A DNA stretch of 64,000 nucleotides, taken from assembly GCF_000238055.2 (NCBI RefSeq), contig NZ_KE148312.1, positions 1,608,501 to 1,672,500 on the forward strand, read 5' to 3'. The notes under the pieces are model-generated. The model made no database searches. It saw only the letters and a program-made list of their open reading frames with translations, and was not told where the DNA came from. Positions 10,190-18,782 of the stretch are shown in pieces; within the stretch, counting starts at the first letter, position 1, and every line of letters starts with the position of its first letter. Both the position numbers and the translations under genes were made by a program. The DNA is from Oribacterium parvum ACB1. Lineage in GTDB: Bacteria > Bacillota > Clostridia > Lachnospirales > Lachnospiraceae.

Positions 10190-11602
10190 ATGGACAAGAA
10201 CAATTTATTCCGAAGAATTCCGAAGGTAGACATCCTTCTGGAAGAGGGGAAAGTACTGGATTTAATTCAAGACTACGGTCTCTCCTATGTGACTGACAAG
10301 GTAAGAGAAGCGGTCGAGGAGATACGGGAAGAAATCAAACTACTGTCTCCCTCCGAAGAAAATAGAGAAGACGAAATTCTGCGCAGAATTGACCATATTG
10401 AGGATGCGATAGCGGAGCACGTGGAGCAGGGAATCGAGCTGAAACTTCGTCCGGTTTTAAACGGAACCGGAACTATTTTACATACGAATCTCGGAAGAGC
10501 ACCGCTTAGCCACAAGATTTCCACCGAGCTTGCGACGCTGCTTTCTTCCTATTCGAACCTCGAGTATAACCTCGAAGAGGGAAAGAGAGGCGAGCGCTAT
10601 TCTCATATGAAAGAGATGATTTGTAAAATCACCGGGGCGGAGGATGCCATGGTGGTGAATAACAATGCGTCTTCCGTGCTGCTCATTCTTTCCACCCTGG
10701 CTAAGGGCGGGGAAGTTATTGTCTCCCGTGGAGAGTTAATTGAAATAGGGGGAAAGTTCCGGATTCCCGACGTTTGCGCACAGTCCGATGCGGAGATGGT
10801 GGAGATTGGAACGACGAATAAGACCCATCTATCCGATTATCAAGAGGCAATTACGGAAAATACGAAGGCCTTCTTAAAAGTGCATACCAGTAACTATTGC
10901 ATCATGGGATTCACCGAGTCGGTAGAGGCAAAGGATTTAAAGTCGCTTTCCCTAGAGCACAATATTCCGATTATTGAGGACTTGGGCTCCGGTGTACTTC
11001 TACCGCTGGAAAAGTACGGCATTCGGCATGAGCCGATGGTGCAGGAGGCAATCGAGTCCGGGGTGGACGTTGTCTGCTTTAGCGGAGATAAGTTGCTTGG
11101 CGGACCGCAGGCCGGCATTATCATCGGAAAGAAAAAGTATATCGATGCCATGAAGAAGAATCCGCTGACGAGAGCTCTTCGAATTGATAAGTTTACGGTA
11201 GCGGCACTTTCCATGACGCTTCGGGAGTACCTTCACATGGAAGGGATTGAAGAGCGGATTCCGGTTTTGAAAATGCTTTCCGAACCGCTTTCTTCTATAA
11301 AGGAGAGAGCGGAGAGCTTATGCAACTTGTTTCGGGACAATCGTTTACCGGGAGATTGTACAGTTCGTGCCTGTACCTCACAGGTGGGAGGCGGATCTCT
11401 TCCGGATACTTATATGGACAGTTTTGCCGTATCCTTCCATCCGCATAAAATCAGCGTGCCGGAGCTGGAGAAACGACTGCATTTTACCAAGGAGCCCTTA
11501 ATCGGAAGAGTTATGGAGGATGATTTCTGGATTGACCTTCGCACGATTCGGGAAGAAGAATTAGAAAGAGTAGTAGAGAGTTTTCAGGAGGCTTTAGAGT
11601 GA
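10190..11602 (+). CDS. selA: L-seryl-tRNA(Sec) selenium transferase
   Basis: SelA turns Ser-tRNA(Sec) into Sec-tRNA(Sec) with selenophosphate, using pyridoxal phosphate. The 470-residue length is standard. The conserved GTGTILHTNLGRAPL stretch (about 100-114) and the PLP lysine in FSGDKLLGGPQAG (about 300) are present. The last bases overlap the selB start as GTGA, so the two genes form one unit. Two selenoprotein genes (grdB, grdA) lie 7-14 kb downstream and explain why the pathway is here. The selenophosphate synthetase gene is not in this window. Confidence 0.96.
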   Translation: MDKNNLFRRIPKVDILLEEGKVLDLIQDYGLSYVTDKVREAVEEIREEIKLLSPSEENREDEILRRIDHIEDAIAEHVEQGIELKLRPVLNGTGTILHTNLGRAPLSHKISTELATLLSSYSNLEYNLEEGKRGERYSHMKEMICKITGAEDAMVVNNNASSVLLILSTLAKGGEVIVSRGELIEIGGKFRIPDVCAQSDAEMVEIGTTNKTHLSDYQEAITENTKAFLKVHTSNYCIMGFTESVEAKDLKSLSLEHNIPIIEDLGSGVLLPLEKYGIRHEPMVQEAIESGVDVVCFSGDKLLGGPQAGIIIGKKKYIDAMKKNPLTRALRIDKFTVAALSMTLREYLHMEGIEERIPVLKMLSEPLSSIKERAESLCNLFRDNRLPGDCTVRACTSQVGGGSLPDTYMDSFAVSFHPHKISVPELEKRLHFTKEPLIGRVMEDDFWIDLRTIREEELERVVESFQEALE

Positions 11603-13524
11603 AACACATTATCATCGGTACGGCGGGACACATCGATCACGGAAAAACGACACTGATACGGGCGCTGACCGGTAGGAATACAGACCGCTTAAAGGAAGAG
11701 CAGGATAGAGGGATTACCATTGAGCTGGGATTTACCTGGTTTGACTTGGAAGAAGGCTTACGCTGCGGAATCATTGATGTACCCGGACATGAGAAGTTTA
11801 TTCAGCAAATGGTCTCCGGTGTAGTGGGGATGGACATGGTACTTGTGGTTGTGGCCGCCGATGAAGGAATCATGCCGCAGACAAGAGAACATCTGGATAT
11901 CCTGAAGCTCCTCGGTATTGAAAAATGTATTTTGGTGCTGACAAAGTGTGATACTGTGGATCTGGAATGGATTTCTATGATGGAAGAGGATATTCGGAAG
12001 GAACTAAAGGATACCATCCTGGAGGACGCACCGGTTGTTCGTGTTTCTTCCGTTACAGGGGAGGGAATAGAGGATTGCAAAAAGGCAATTTCCGCGATGG
12101 TAAAGGCGCTTCCGGAAAGAGATACCAAAGGAATTCCGCGTCTTCCGATTGACCGCGTGTTCAGCCTGCAGGGATTTGGAACCATTATTACCGGTACGCT
12201 TATTTCCGGAACGCTTCATAAGGGAGATGCACTGGAGATCTATCCGGAAGGACTGAAAGCGCGGATTCGAAACATTCAGGTGCATGAGCAGGACTCCGAA
12301 ATTGCGGAAGCCGGACAGCGTGTGGCGCTGAATTTAACCGGTGTAAAGAAGGAAGAGCTCCATAAGGGCTCCGTTATTTCTGCGGAAAACAGTATGGAGA
12401 ATTCCACCCTTATGGACGGAAAGGTGACCATGCTTCCCGATACGAAGAGAAGCCTGAAAAACAGGGAAAGACTGCATTTCCTGTCCGGGACAAAGGAAGT
12501 GCTTTGTCGCGTGGTGCTTCTGGACAAGGAAGAAATCGGCCCGGGAGAAGAGGGGCTTTGTGAGTTTATTTTGGAAGAGGAAACGGTATTTAAGAGGGGT
12601 GATCGTTTTATTCTCCGCTTTTACAGTCCGGTGGAAACCATCGGAGGCGGCGTGGTACTTGAACCCAATGCCAGAAAGAAGAAACGCTTCTCGGACGATA
12701 CCATTCAGGAGCTTTTAAGTAAGGACAAGGGCTCTTTAGAGGATGTACTGGAAACCCTTCTTCGAGAAGAACTGGAAACCTTGTATACGATTTCGGCTCT
12801 CGCAAAGCGAATTTCTCACTCGAAGGAAGAAATCGAGCCCGCCATGGAGAATCTGATCCGGGAAGAGCGTGTTTTCCCTGTTCTTGTGCAGAAGGAACGC
12901 TATTTTCTGCATAAAGAAAATGCGTATATCCTCAGTACGGAAATGGAGCATGTACTGGAAACTTTTTATAAAAAACACCCCTATCGAATCGGCATTCCGA
13001 AGGCGGAGATGCGCGAAAAGCTCTTAAAGAATAGTAAGCAAAACCTCTTTGATGCCTGTATGCCCTTTATTTCCGGCGTGCGTTTGGAAGGCGAATACCT
13101 GCTCCTCACAGATAGAACGGATTTCAAGGACGAAGCCTACCAAAGAATGGAAACAAATATCTTGTCCCAGCTTTCCGAAGCCGGCTTTATGCTTCCTCGT
13201 GTGGAGGAGCTCGACCGAAAGAAAGCGAAGGAAGAGGACTTTCTCGACATTCTGCAAAACTTGGTAGTGGAAGGGCAGCTTGTAAAGGTCGGAGAGGATC
13301 CGGAGCTTCTAATCTTAAAAGAGAATCTTGACAAGGCGGAAGACTATCTTAAGAGCTATTTTTCAGAAAATGAGATACTCGGCATTGCAAGCTTGAAGGA
13401 ACAGTTTGGAACGAGCAGAAAGTGCGCTAAAGCACTGATTCAGTACTTTGATAAGGTGAAGATGACGAAGAGAGTTGCGGGAGAGGCGGAGAGAGTGGCC
13501 GGCCAGGAGCTGAAGCATCAATAA
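11599..13524 (+). CDS. selB: Selenocysteine-specific elongation factor
   Basis: SelB is the EF-Tu-like GTPase that brings Sec-tRNA(Sec) to UGA codons marked by a SECIS hairpin. The 641-residue protein has G1 GHIDHGKTT (about 9-17), G3 DVPGH and G4 TKCD in the N-terminal GTPase, then beta-barrel domains, and about 270 C-terminal residues that form the winged helices that read the mRNA hairpin. It starts at GTG 11599, overlapping the selA stop by four bases, with CAGGAGG in the selA end as ribosome site. Confidence 0.96.
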   Translation: MKHIIIGTAGHIDHGKTTLIRALTGRNTDRLKEEQDRGITIELGFTWFDLEEGLRCGIIDVPGHEKFIQQMVSGVVGMDMVLVVVAADEGIMPQTREHLDILKLLGIEKCILVLTKCDTVDLEWISMMEEDIRKELKDTILEDAPVVRVSSVTGEGIEDCKKAISAMVKALPERDTKGIPRLPIDRVFSLQGFGTIITGTLISGTLHKGDALEIYPEGLKARIRNIQVHEQDSEIAEAGQRVALNLTGVKKEELHKGSVISAENSMENSTLMDGKVTMLPDTKRSLKNRERLHFLSGTKEVLCRVVLLDKEEIGPGEEGLCEFILEEETVFKRGDRFILRFYSPVETIGGGVVLEPNARKKKRFSDDTIQELLSKDKGSLEDVLETLLREELETLYTISALAKRISHSKEEIEPAMENLIREERVFPVLVQKERYFLHKENAYILSTEMEHVLETFYKKHPYRIGIPKAEMREKLLKNSKQNLFDACMPFISGVRLEGEYLLLTDRTDFKDEAYQRMETNILSQLSEAGFMLPRVEELDRKKAKEEDFLDILQNLVVEGQLVKVGEDPELLILKENLDKAEDYLKSYFSENEILGIASLKEQFGTSRKCAKALIQYFDKVKMTKRVAGEAERVAGQELKHQ

Positions 13525-13535
13525 GCGTTTATCTC

Positions 13536-13668
13536 TTCTCCTCTATCCTTTTTGTAAAGTCGCTCTCGCTCGGGCTACGACATAGCGGTACTAAATTCGC
13601 ACATCGCTTTGCTTGTGCTCATTAAGTGCCGATGTCTTCGCACGCTTTACAAAAAGGATAGGGGAGAA
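13536..13668. repeat. 133-bp imperfect hairpin element after selB
   Basis: The outer arms 13536-13559 and 13645-13668 (core CTATCCTTTTTGTAAAG against CTTTACAAAAAGGATAG) pair almost perfectly over 24 bp. The inside folds again: CGACAT..CGGTACT against AGTGCCGATGTCTTCG, and GCACA against TGTGC at the tip. The whole element is one long palindrome of the kind made by small non-coding mobile or MITE-like repeats. It could also end selAB transcription, but there is no plain U-run at the right edge. Confidence 0.7.
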
Positions 13669-13732
13669 TAACAATCGAAATTAATTACAATTCAGGTTCG
13701 ATAGAAATCGGATACTTGAAATTCATAGTCTT

Positions 13733-13767
13733 AATGAGTGTCGCTTATATAGCGTGCGGTATCTCGT
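13733..13767. repeat. Dispersed 36-bp palindrome, copy upstream of the SGNH hydrolase
   Basis: It runs from AATGAG to CTCGT with the core GTGTCGC..AGCGTGCGGTAT. It matches the outline of the copies at 16737, 22127 and 33150. It overlaps an in-frame ATG upstream of the hydrolase, one reason not to use that start. Confidence 0.6.
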
Positions 13768-13801
13768 CTATAAATATCAAATCAATAAGAGGGGGAATGT
13801 C

Positions 13802-14437
13802 ATGAAGGACGGAACTGAAAGAAAATGCTCTTGTCTGATTTATGGGGATTCTTTAACTTACGGCTATCTTCCGAATGATGCGCATCAGGATCTGAGGCTC
13901 CCGGTGGAGGAACGCTACACGACGATGCTGGAGAAAGCTTTTCCGGAAGTTCATTTTTCTGTCCGAGCCAAGGTGGGGCGTTGTATTCCCTATCTTCCTT
14001 TTGAGTGGGAAGACTTTAAGGAGGCCTGTAAGAACTTGACAAGTAAGGATTTCCTTATCTTTTTTTTGGGAGTAAATGATTTTTTAAGTTATGGTCGTCC
14101 GGATATTCCAAGAGTTTTGAATCATCTTAAGGGCTTTTTTTCTGATTTTAAAAAAGAAAATATTCCCTTTCTTTCTGAAGATATTCTCTATGTCTGTCCT
14201 CCTAGTCTGGATTTTAGCGGTGATAAAGCCTATTCCGCTTTTAGTACTGTGGATGGACAACTGAATGAAGCATTGTCCGTGTATTGTGAGTCGGAAGGAA
14301 TTCTTTCTTTTAATACGGCAAAACTTACATTGGAAAGGTATCCGGATAAAGTGCATCTTACAGGAGATGCGCAAAAGAATCTTGGAGCGAAACTTGCGGA
14401 GTTTATTCGAAGAGAAGATTTCTTTAAACTGGACTAA
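13802..14437 (+). CDS. SGNH/GDSL-family hydrolase
   Basis: This 211-residue enzyme should cleave ester bonds, as an arylesterase, acyl hydrolase or deacetylase. Block I is IYGDSLTYG with the catalytic Ser (about residue 15), block III holds LGVNDF, and the C-terminal DKVHLTGDAQ gives the Asp and His. No signal peptide is seen, so it acts in the cytoplasm. I use the ATG at 13802, served by GAGGGGG at 13790-13796; an earlier in-frame ATG lies in the repeat at 13754 and has no site. It stands alone; its substrate is unknown. Confidence 0.85.
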   Translation: MKDGTERKCSCLIYGDSLTYGYLPNDAHQDLRLPVEERYTTMLEKAFPEVHFSVRAKVGRCIPYLPFEWEDFKEACKNLTSKDFLIFFLGVNDFLSYGRPDIPRVLNHLKGFFSDFKKENIPFLSEDILYVCPPSLDFSGDKAYSAFSTVDGQLNEALSVYCESEGILSFNTAKLTLERYPDKVHLTGDAQKNLGAKLAEFIRREDFFKLD

Positions 14438-14785
14438 GAAAGTCATTTTATTAAAAATTACAGGAGAACTACATTCCTTATAAAAAATTACTATAGACTA
14501 TCCCTATAAATACAATAATATTGTTGAAAAAGACGAGAAATATAGATAAAATCTTAACAAATTCGAAATAAGATAAAAATAAAGAGGAGGCAAGATACAG
14601 TTTCTTTCATGGGAACCATTATCTTATTTCAGCTATTTTTATGTTTCCGGAAAGAAAAGATGATCCAATGGCGGGGAGCGATTGATGAAAGGGTCAATCA
14701 CAATGTCTAAGTGATGAGGCGCTGATTTGAGACAAACAATACAATATCTCAGAGAAAAGCGACTCTAGAAGAGGAGAAGAAAGAT
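14438..14785 (+). promoter_or_regulatory. Structured leader of the AGCS symporter gene, class unassigned
   Basis: Two folded elements lie in this gap. The first has AAATAAGATAA (14566-14576) pairing perfectly with TTATCTTATTT (14619-14629). The second looks like a three-way junction: AGCG (14677-14680) with CGCT (14720-14723) enclosing ATTGA/TCAAT (14681-14685, 14694-14698) and CAC/GTG (14699-14701, 14711-14713). I could not match it to a known riboswitch; it lacks the glycine core ACCGAAG..GGCAA. No coding frame is evident. Confidence 0.5.
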
Positions 14786-16162
14786 ATGGATGCTTTAAAT
14801 GCTATCATTAACAAAGGGAATGATTTCTTGTGGGGATTTTTGCTCATCATCCTTTTGTGCGGAACAGGTATTTATTACACTTTTCGTCTGAAGTTTATCC
14901 AGCTTCGTCGTTTTGGAGAGGGGTTCAAACTGGTTTTCGGGCATTTCAATCTGAATGGTGAGAAGCATGATACAGGAGAAATGTCTCCGTTCCAGGCGAT
15001 TGCAACTGCTATTGCAGCTCAGGTTGGTACAGGAAACCTTGCCGGAGCGGCAACAGCAATCGTAAGTGGTGGACCCGGGGCAATTTTCTGGATGTGGGTA
15101 TCCGCTTTTTTTGGAATGGCTACCATCTACGGTGAGGCTGTTCTTGCGCAGACTTATAAAGAGGAAAAAAACGGACAAGTAACCGGAGGTCCGGTTTACT
15201 ATATTAAAGCCGCTTTTAAGGGTGGATTAGGAAAAGCAATGGCAGCAGCTTTTGCGATTTTTATTACCCTTGCACTCGGCTTCATGGGAAATATGGTACA
15301 GTCCAACTCCATTGGTGCTGCGTTCAAGGAAGTATTTGCTGTTATGAATGTCAATATTCCCAGTGTGGCTATCGGAGTATTTGTAGCAGCCATTGCCGCT
15401 TTCATTTTCTTTGGCGGTACAAAGAGACTTGCTGCTGTGTTGGAAAAAGTTGTTCCGCTCATGGCAGGTATTTATATTGTAGGTGCTTTGATTTTCATTG
15501 TTTTGCATATCACAGCGCTTCCGGGAGCAATTGCATCCATCTTTATCGGTGCTTTCAACCCGCAGGCAGTTGTAGGTGCAGCAGCAGGTATTACCATCCG
15601 TCAGGCAATTCGTTTCGGTGTGGCTAGAGGACTTTTCTCTAACGAAGCAGGTATGGGTTCTACTCCTCACGCTCATGCAAGAGCAAAGGCGGAGTGCCCG
15701 GATGCACAGGGACTTTGCGCTATGGTTTCCGTATTTATCGATACTTTCGTAGTATTGAACTTAACCGTGTTTGTTATCTTGACAAGCGGTATCCTCGGAA
15801 CGATTGATCCGTCTACGGGTGAGGTTTTTACCGGTATTCGTTTAACCCAGCAGGCTTTTGTGGCCGGATTTGGTAATTTTGGTCATTTCTTTGTAGCTTT
15901 CTGTCTTTTCTTCTTTGCTTTCTCTACAGTACTAGGATGGCATTTCTTTGGTGCAGTGAATGTTCAGTACTTGTTTGGCAAGGAAGCAGTAAAGCTTTAT
16001 TCTGCAATCGTTGTGGTTTGTATCATTATCGGCACAACTTTAAAGGTAAACTTGGTTTGGGATATGTCCGACTTCTTCAACGCACTTATGGTAATCCCGA
16101 ACGTACTCGCTCTTCTTGCTCTCTTTAATGTGGTAAGAGATACGAAGAAGAGAGAAAAGTAA
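14786..16162 (+). CDS. Sodium:alanine/glycine symporter (AGCS family)
   Basis: This 458-residue membrane protein belongs to the AGCS family, which imports alanine or glycine with Na+. The family stretch TAIAAQVGTGNLAGAATAI (about 72-90) and FSNEAGMGSTPHAHA (about 286-300) are clear, and ten or more helices are visible. AGAGGAG at 14769-14775 serves the ATG. It lies 4 kb from the glycine-reductase genes, and its 5' leader is structured, so I infer glycine uptake for fermentation. Alanine cannot be excluded. Confidence 0.92.
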   Translation: MDALNAIINKGNDFLWGFLLIILLCGTGIYYTFRLKFIQLRRFGEGFKLVFGHFNLNGEKHDTGEMSPFQAIATAIAAQVGTGNLAGAATAIVSGGPGAIFWMWVSAFFGMATIYGEAVLAQTYKEEKNGQVTGGPVYYIKAAFKGGLGKAMAAAFAIFITLALGFMGNMVQSNSIGAAFKEVFAVMNVNIPSVAIGVFVAAIAAFIFFGGTKRLAAVLEKVVPLMAGIYIVGALIFIVLHITALPGAIASIFIGAFNPQAVVGAAAGITIRQAIRFGVARGLFSNEAGMGSTPHAHARAKAECPDAQGLCAMVSVFIDTFVVLNLTVFVILTSGILGTIDPSTGEVFTGIRLTQQAFVAGFGNFGHFFVAFCLFFFAFSTVLGWHFFGAVNVQYLFGKEAVKLYSAIVVVCIIIGTTLKVNLVWDMSDFFNALMVIPNVLALLALFNVVRDTKKREK

Positions 16163-16225
16163 ATTGCATTAAACTCAAGCTTGCAGAAATGCATTGAAGG
16201 GGGGAGAGTTTTAATCCATATTTGA

Positions 16226-16657
16226 AGGCAGTCCGGTGAAAACAGGGCTGCCTTCTCTACTCGTCTGGAGAAGAAGAATCAGCCGGTAAATCCCGGACAG
16301 AACGGAAATCCCGGCGGAAACGGAATTACGGAAAGAACCCCTGTAAATCCCAAACCGTCCGATACATCTGCAATCCCGGGAAATTCTATTCCGCAAAGTT
16401 CGGGAGGAGTTCTTGGTGCAGATCGTCCGATGACTTCCGGAGATAGTGTTTCTTTATCTGCTACTGAGGGAAATCTTCCCGAAGAAAAGAACGGAACCGT
16501 GCTTGCTGCGAATCGTAACGCAAACGGAAAGAATGCTCGAGGAAGATCAACTGTTTCCACGGGAGATGAAATGTTTTCCGGACTGTGGGCGTCCCTTTTT
16601 GGAATATCTCTCCTTTCTCTTGCCGGATATGCAATGCTAAGGAAAAAAGAAAGTTAA
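16226..16657 (+). pseudogene. C-terminal remnant of a cell-surface protein
   Basis: An open frame of about 143 codons begins after a TGA at 16223 with no usable start or ribosome site before residue 69. It reads as Pro/Gly/Asn-rich spacer (NPGQNGNPGGNG) followed by a low-complexity stalk, then STGDE, a hydrophobic helix and the tail RKKES. That is the plan of a sortase-type anchor, though the LPxTG motif is missing. The N-terminal domains are gone. It looks like the tail left after deletion of a larger adhesin gene. A terminator follows. Confidence 0.55.
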
Positions 16658-16687
16658 AAAATACTTCGGGAATAGAATATAAAAAGA

Positions 16688-16726
16688 AAAAGAGCTTAAG
16701 ACGGAATGGTCTTAAGCTCTTTTGGC
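16688..16726. terminator. Bidirectional terminator between remnant and permease
   Basis: AAAAGAGCTTAAGAC (16688-16702) and GTCTTAAGCTCTTTT (16709-16723) form a perfect 15-bp stem with a six-base loop and A/T runs at both sides. It lies between two converging genes. Confidence 0.88.
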
Positions 16727-16736
16727 TCTTATTCAA

Positions 16737-16772
16737 AATGAGTGTTGCCCGCATAGTACGCGCCATCTCGTT
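16737..16772. repeat. Dispersed 36-bp palindrome, copy at 16.7 kb
   Basis: It spans AATGAG to CTCGTT with the core GTGTTGCCCGC..GTACGCGCCAT. It has the same length and ends as the copies at 22127 and 33150. It lies between a terminator and the stop codon of the permease gene. Confidence 0.6.
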
Positions 16773-16785
16773 AAGTGACAATATC

Positions 16786-18147
16786 TTATGCTTTCTTCTC
16801 TTTTGGAAGAACGATATTTAAGAATACCGCAATGATGGTAGCCAATACAACAGGAGACTTTCCGAAGATCATGGTGAAGGAAACCGGGAAGAGTCCTAAG
16901 GAAGCCGGAGCCTGTGCGATACCTACACCGATAGCGGCAGCAAGTCCGACAACTGTGGTGGAGCGTGCTGTTAAAGGTTCCTGTGTGATTAATTTGATTC
17001 CTGTCATGGCAATGGTAGAGAATACGGTAATGGTTGCTCCTCCGAGTACGCATTGCGGAATCGTAGTAAGCAGTGCGGAGAATTTAGGACAAAGTCCGCA
17101 AGCTAAGATAAACAGTCCTGTTGTGGCAAATACTCTTCTTGCAACAACCTTGTTGGAGATAACGATACCCACGTTCTGAGAATAGGTTGCTGTGGGAAGT
17201 CCTCCGAAGAAAGAAGTCAGGAAGTTCGTTGCACCGTAGGCAATGATTCCGCCACGAAGCTCATCATCACTCGGCTCTCTGTTGAAACCGCCCATGGTAG
17301 TTGCTGTAAAGTCACCGATTGCCTGAATGGAGTTAATCGCAAAAAGCAAGCCGATGGAAATGCAAGCGGGGGTGCTGAACTTAACACCGAAGGGTAAGAA
17401 ATGCGGTAAGGAGAACCAGGATGCAGTGCCGATTTCTTTGAAAGATACCATGCCGAAAGCGAGTGCAACAAGATATCCGACTACCATACCGAGTAAGATA
17501 GAAGCCAGTTTAAAAATACCTTTTCCGAAGGTGCTGAAGCACATTACGGCAATCAAGGTAATAAGAGCAACCAGCCAGTTCTGCCAGGAACCGTAAATCA
17601 TGGATTCCGGAAGTCCCTTTTTAGCAATTAACTCAGCGTTATTTGCAACACCACCTGCCATATAGTTGATGGCAGTCGGGTAGAGAGATAGACCAATAGT
17701 GAACACAACGGTACCGGTAATGAGCGGCGGGAAAAACTTTCTAATCTTCTTTACGAAAACACCTACTACTACGGCAACGATACCGCCGACCATCATAGCG
17801 CCTACAATGGTTTCGACTCCGCCACCTTCTCCTGCAATGGCCTGCATGCTGGGGAGATAGGCAAAGCTGATTCCCAGAATCATCGGAAGTCCCGCTCCGA
17901 AAAATCCTTTCTTAATAGGAAAGAGCTGAAAGAAAGTACAAACGGCAGACATGGTTAAAGATGCTTGAATCAAGATGATTCTTTGCCCTATTTCCAATCC
18001 TGCTACGTTGGAAATGATAATCGCCGGAGTTACACAGCCGATAATCATGGCGACAAGGTGCTGTAAAGCCAAGGATATGGTGGGAGCCACAGCCGGCTTT
18101 CCGTCCCACTTAAATAACTCATTCATTTTGTTTTGTTCTACATTCAT
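16786..18147 (-). CDS. NCS2-family nucleobase:cation symporter (xanthine/urate type)
   Basis: This 453-residue membrane protein imports a purine or uracil with a cation. Family marks are the early LALQHLVAMIIG stretch and QNVGIVISNKVVARR in the later part, which resembles the xanthine/urate subgroup more than the uracil one. I start at 18147, where AGGAGGGG lies just upstream; the TTG at 18165 has no site of its own. The gene is divergent from the glycine-reductase cluster. Purine-fermenting anaerobes make glycine from xanthine, so a metabolic link is possible but only inferred. Confidence 0.87.
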   Translation of the reverse strand: MNVEQNKMNELFKWDGKPAVAPTISLALQHLVAMIIGCVTPAIIISNVAGLEIGQRIILIQASLTMSAVCTFFQLFPIKKGFFGAGLPMILGISFAYLPSMQAIAGEGGGVETIVGAMMVGGIVAVVVGVFVKKIRKFFPPLITGTVVFTIGLSLYPTAINYMAGGVANNAELIAKKGLPESMIYGSWQNWLVALITLIAVMCFSTFGKGIFKLASILLGMVVGYLVALAFGMVSFKEIGTASWFSLPHFLPFGVKFSTPACISIGLLFAINSIQAIGDFTATTMGGFNREPSDDELRGGIIAYGATNFLTSFFGGLPTATYSQNVGIVISNKVVARRVFATTGLFILACGLCPKFSALLTTIPQCVLGGATITVFSTIAMTGIKLITQEPLTARSTTVVGLAAAIGVGIAQAPASLGLFPVSFTMIFGKSPVVLATIIAVFLNIVLPKEKKA

Positions 18148-18158
18148 ATAGCCCCTCC

Positions 18159-18204
18159 TGACCAAAATGATTTTATGGAAACAAAATTATTTTTTGACCA
18201 AATA
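18159..18204 (-). promoter_or_regulatory. Direct repeat upstream of the NCS2 permease
   Basis: TGACCAAAAT (18159-18168) and TGACCAAATA (18195-18204) repeat with a 36-base period in the permease leader; the first abuts the ribosome site. This is the layout of an operator, but no regulator is encoded nearby and the motif is short. Confidence 0.35.
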
Positions 18205-18264
18205 ATACTAGCTAAAAACACTTCGAAATACAACTTGGCAATTCCTACAGATTTTAATTTATGA

Positions 18265-18428
18265 TTTTGTATAATTTTTTGAGTTTTAAAAATGATTTAT
18301 GCAGTGCTGAGAATAGCTGAAATTTTTTTGAATCGGATTAGGATTGTACAGTCGGTGAGCGAAAAATGTCTATACAAAAGAGAGAAAAAAGACATGTTCA
18401 TTCATGCCTTTTCTCTCTCTTTTTTTCA
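18265..18428 (+). ncRNA. Candidate small RNA ending in an orphan terminator
   Basis: A strong hairpin lies at 18376-18427: AAAGAGAGAAAA and CTTTTCTCTCTCTTT pair around a CATG..CATG tip, followed by T7. No gene ends here: the nearest upstream gene reads the other way. A perfect TATAAT is at 18270-18275, though no good -35 box was found. A transcript of about 150 bases ending at this terminator is a reasonable but untested reading. Confidence 0.35.
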
Positions 18429-18740
18429 TCTTTGGCTATTTTTGACTTTCGTCTCGGGTTATGTATATAGTATCTAATAAATTAAAAAATGTAAAATTGT
18501 ATTTAGCTATATTGCATAAGCGTAATAGATAAATTCTATAAGTGAAAATAAGAGACTTTTGTTTTATTTTCATCCGTTAAGAAATATATATATATAGGAT
18601 AATATTTATAGATTTTATGCCGTATATCGGCTCTTGAATTAATTCTTTGCCCCTCCTTAGCCGACATTCATAGAAGATGGCTATAATTACCCTGTTTTGG
18701 TTGATTTAACGAAGGATTACGTTAAAATATAAACAAAGGT
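18429..18740. other. A/T-rich gap before the grd promoter
   Basis: This stretch has no convincing open frame. It includes TTTAACG and CGTTAAA (about 18705-18726), a perfect 7-bp inverted repeat with an eight-base centre just upstream of the likely grd promoter, a possible operator. The rest is A/T-rich DNA in which I see nothing. Confidence 0.4.
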
Positions 18741-18768
18741 ATGACGCCTAAATTCTGTTTTTTATACT
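18741..18768 (+). promoter_or_regulatory. Likely promoter of grdXEB
   Basis: ATGACG at 18741-18746 and TATACT at 18763-18768 are separated by 16 bases. Transcription would begin at about 18775, a few bases before the glycine aptamer, which is where a riboswitch promoter should be. The -35 box matches four of six consensus bases. Confidence 0.45.
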
Positions 18769-18782
18769 AAATAAAAAACAAG

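Noticed and set aside
13681-13720. Possible tRNA T-arm (GGTTCGAT) and hence tRNA-Sec after selB
   Set aside because: No acceptor, D or anticodon arm can be folded around it.
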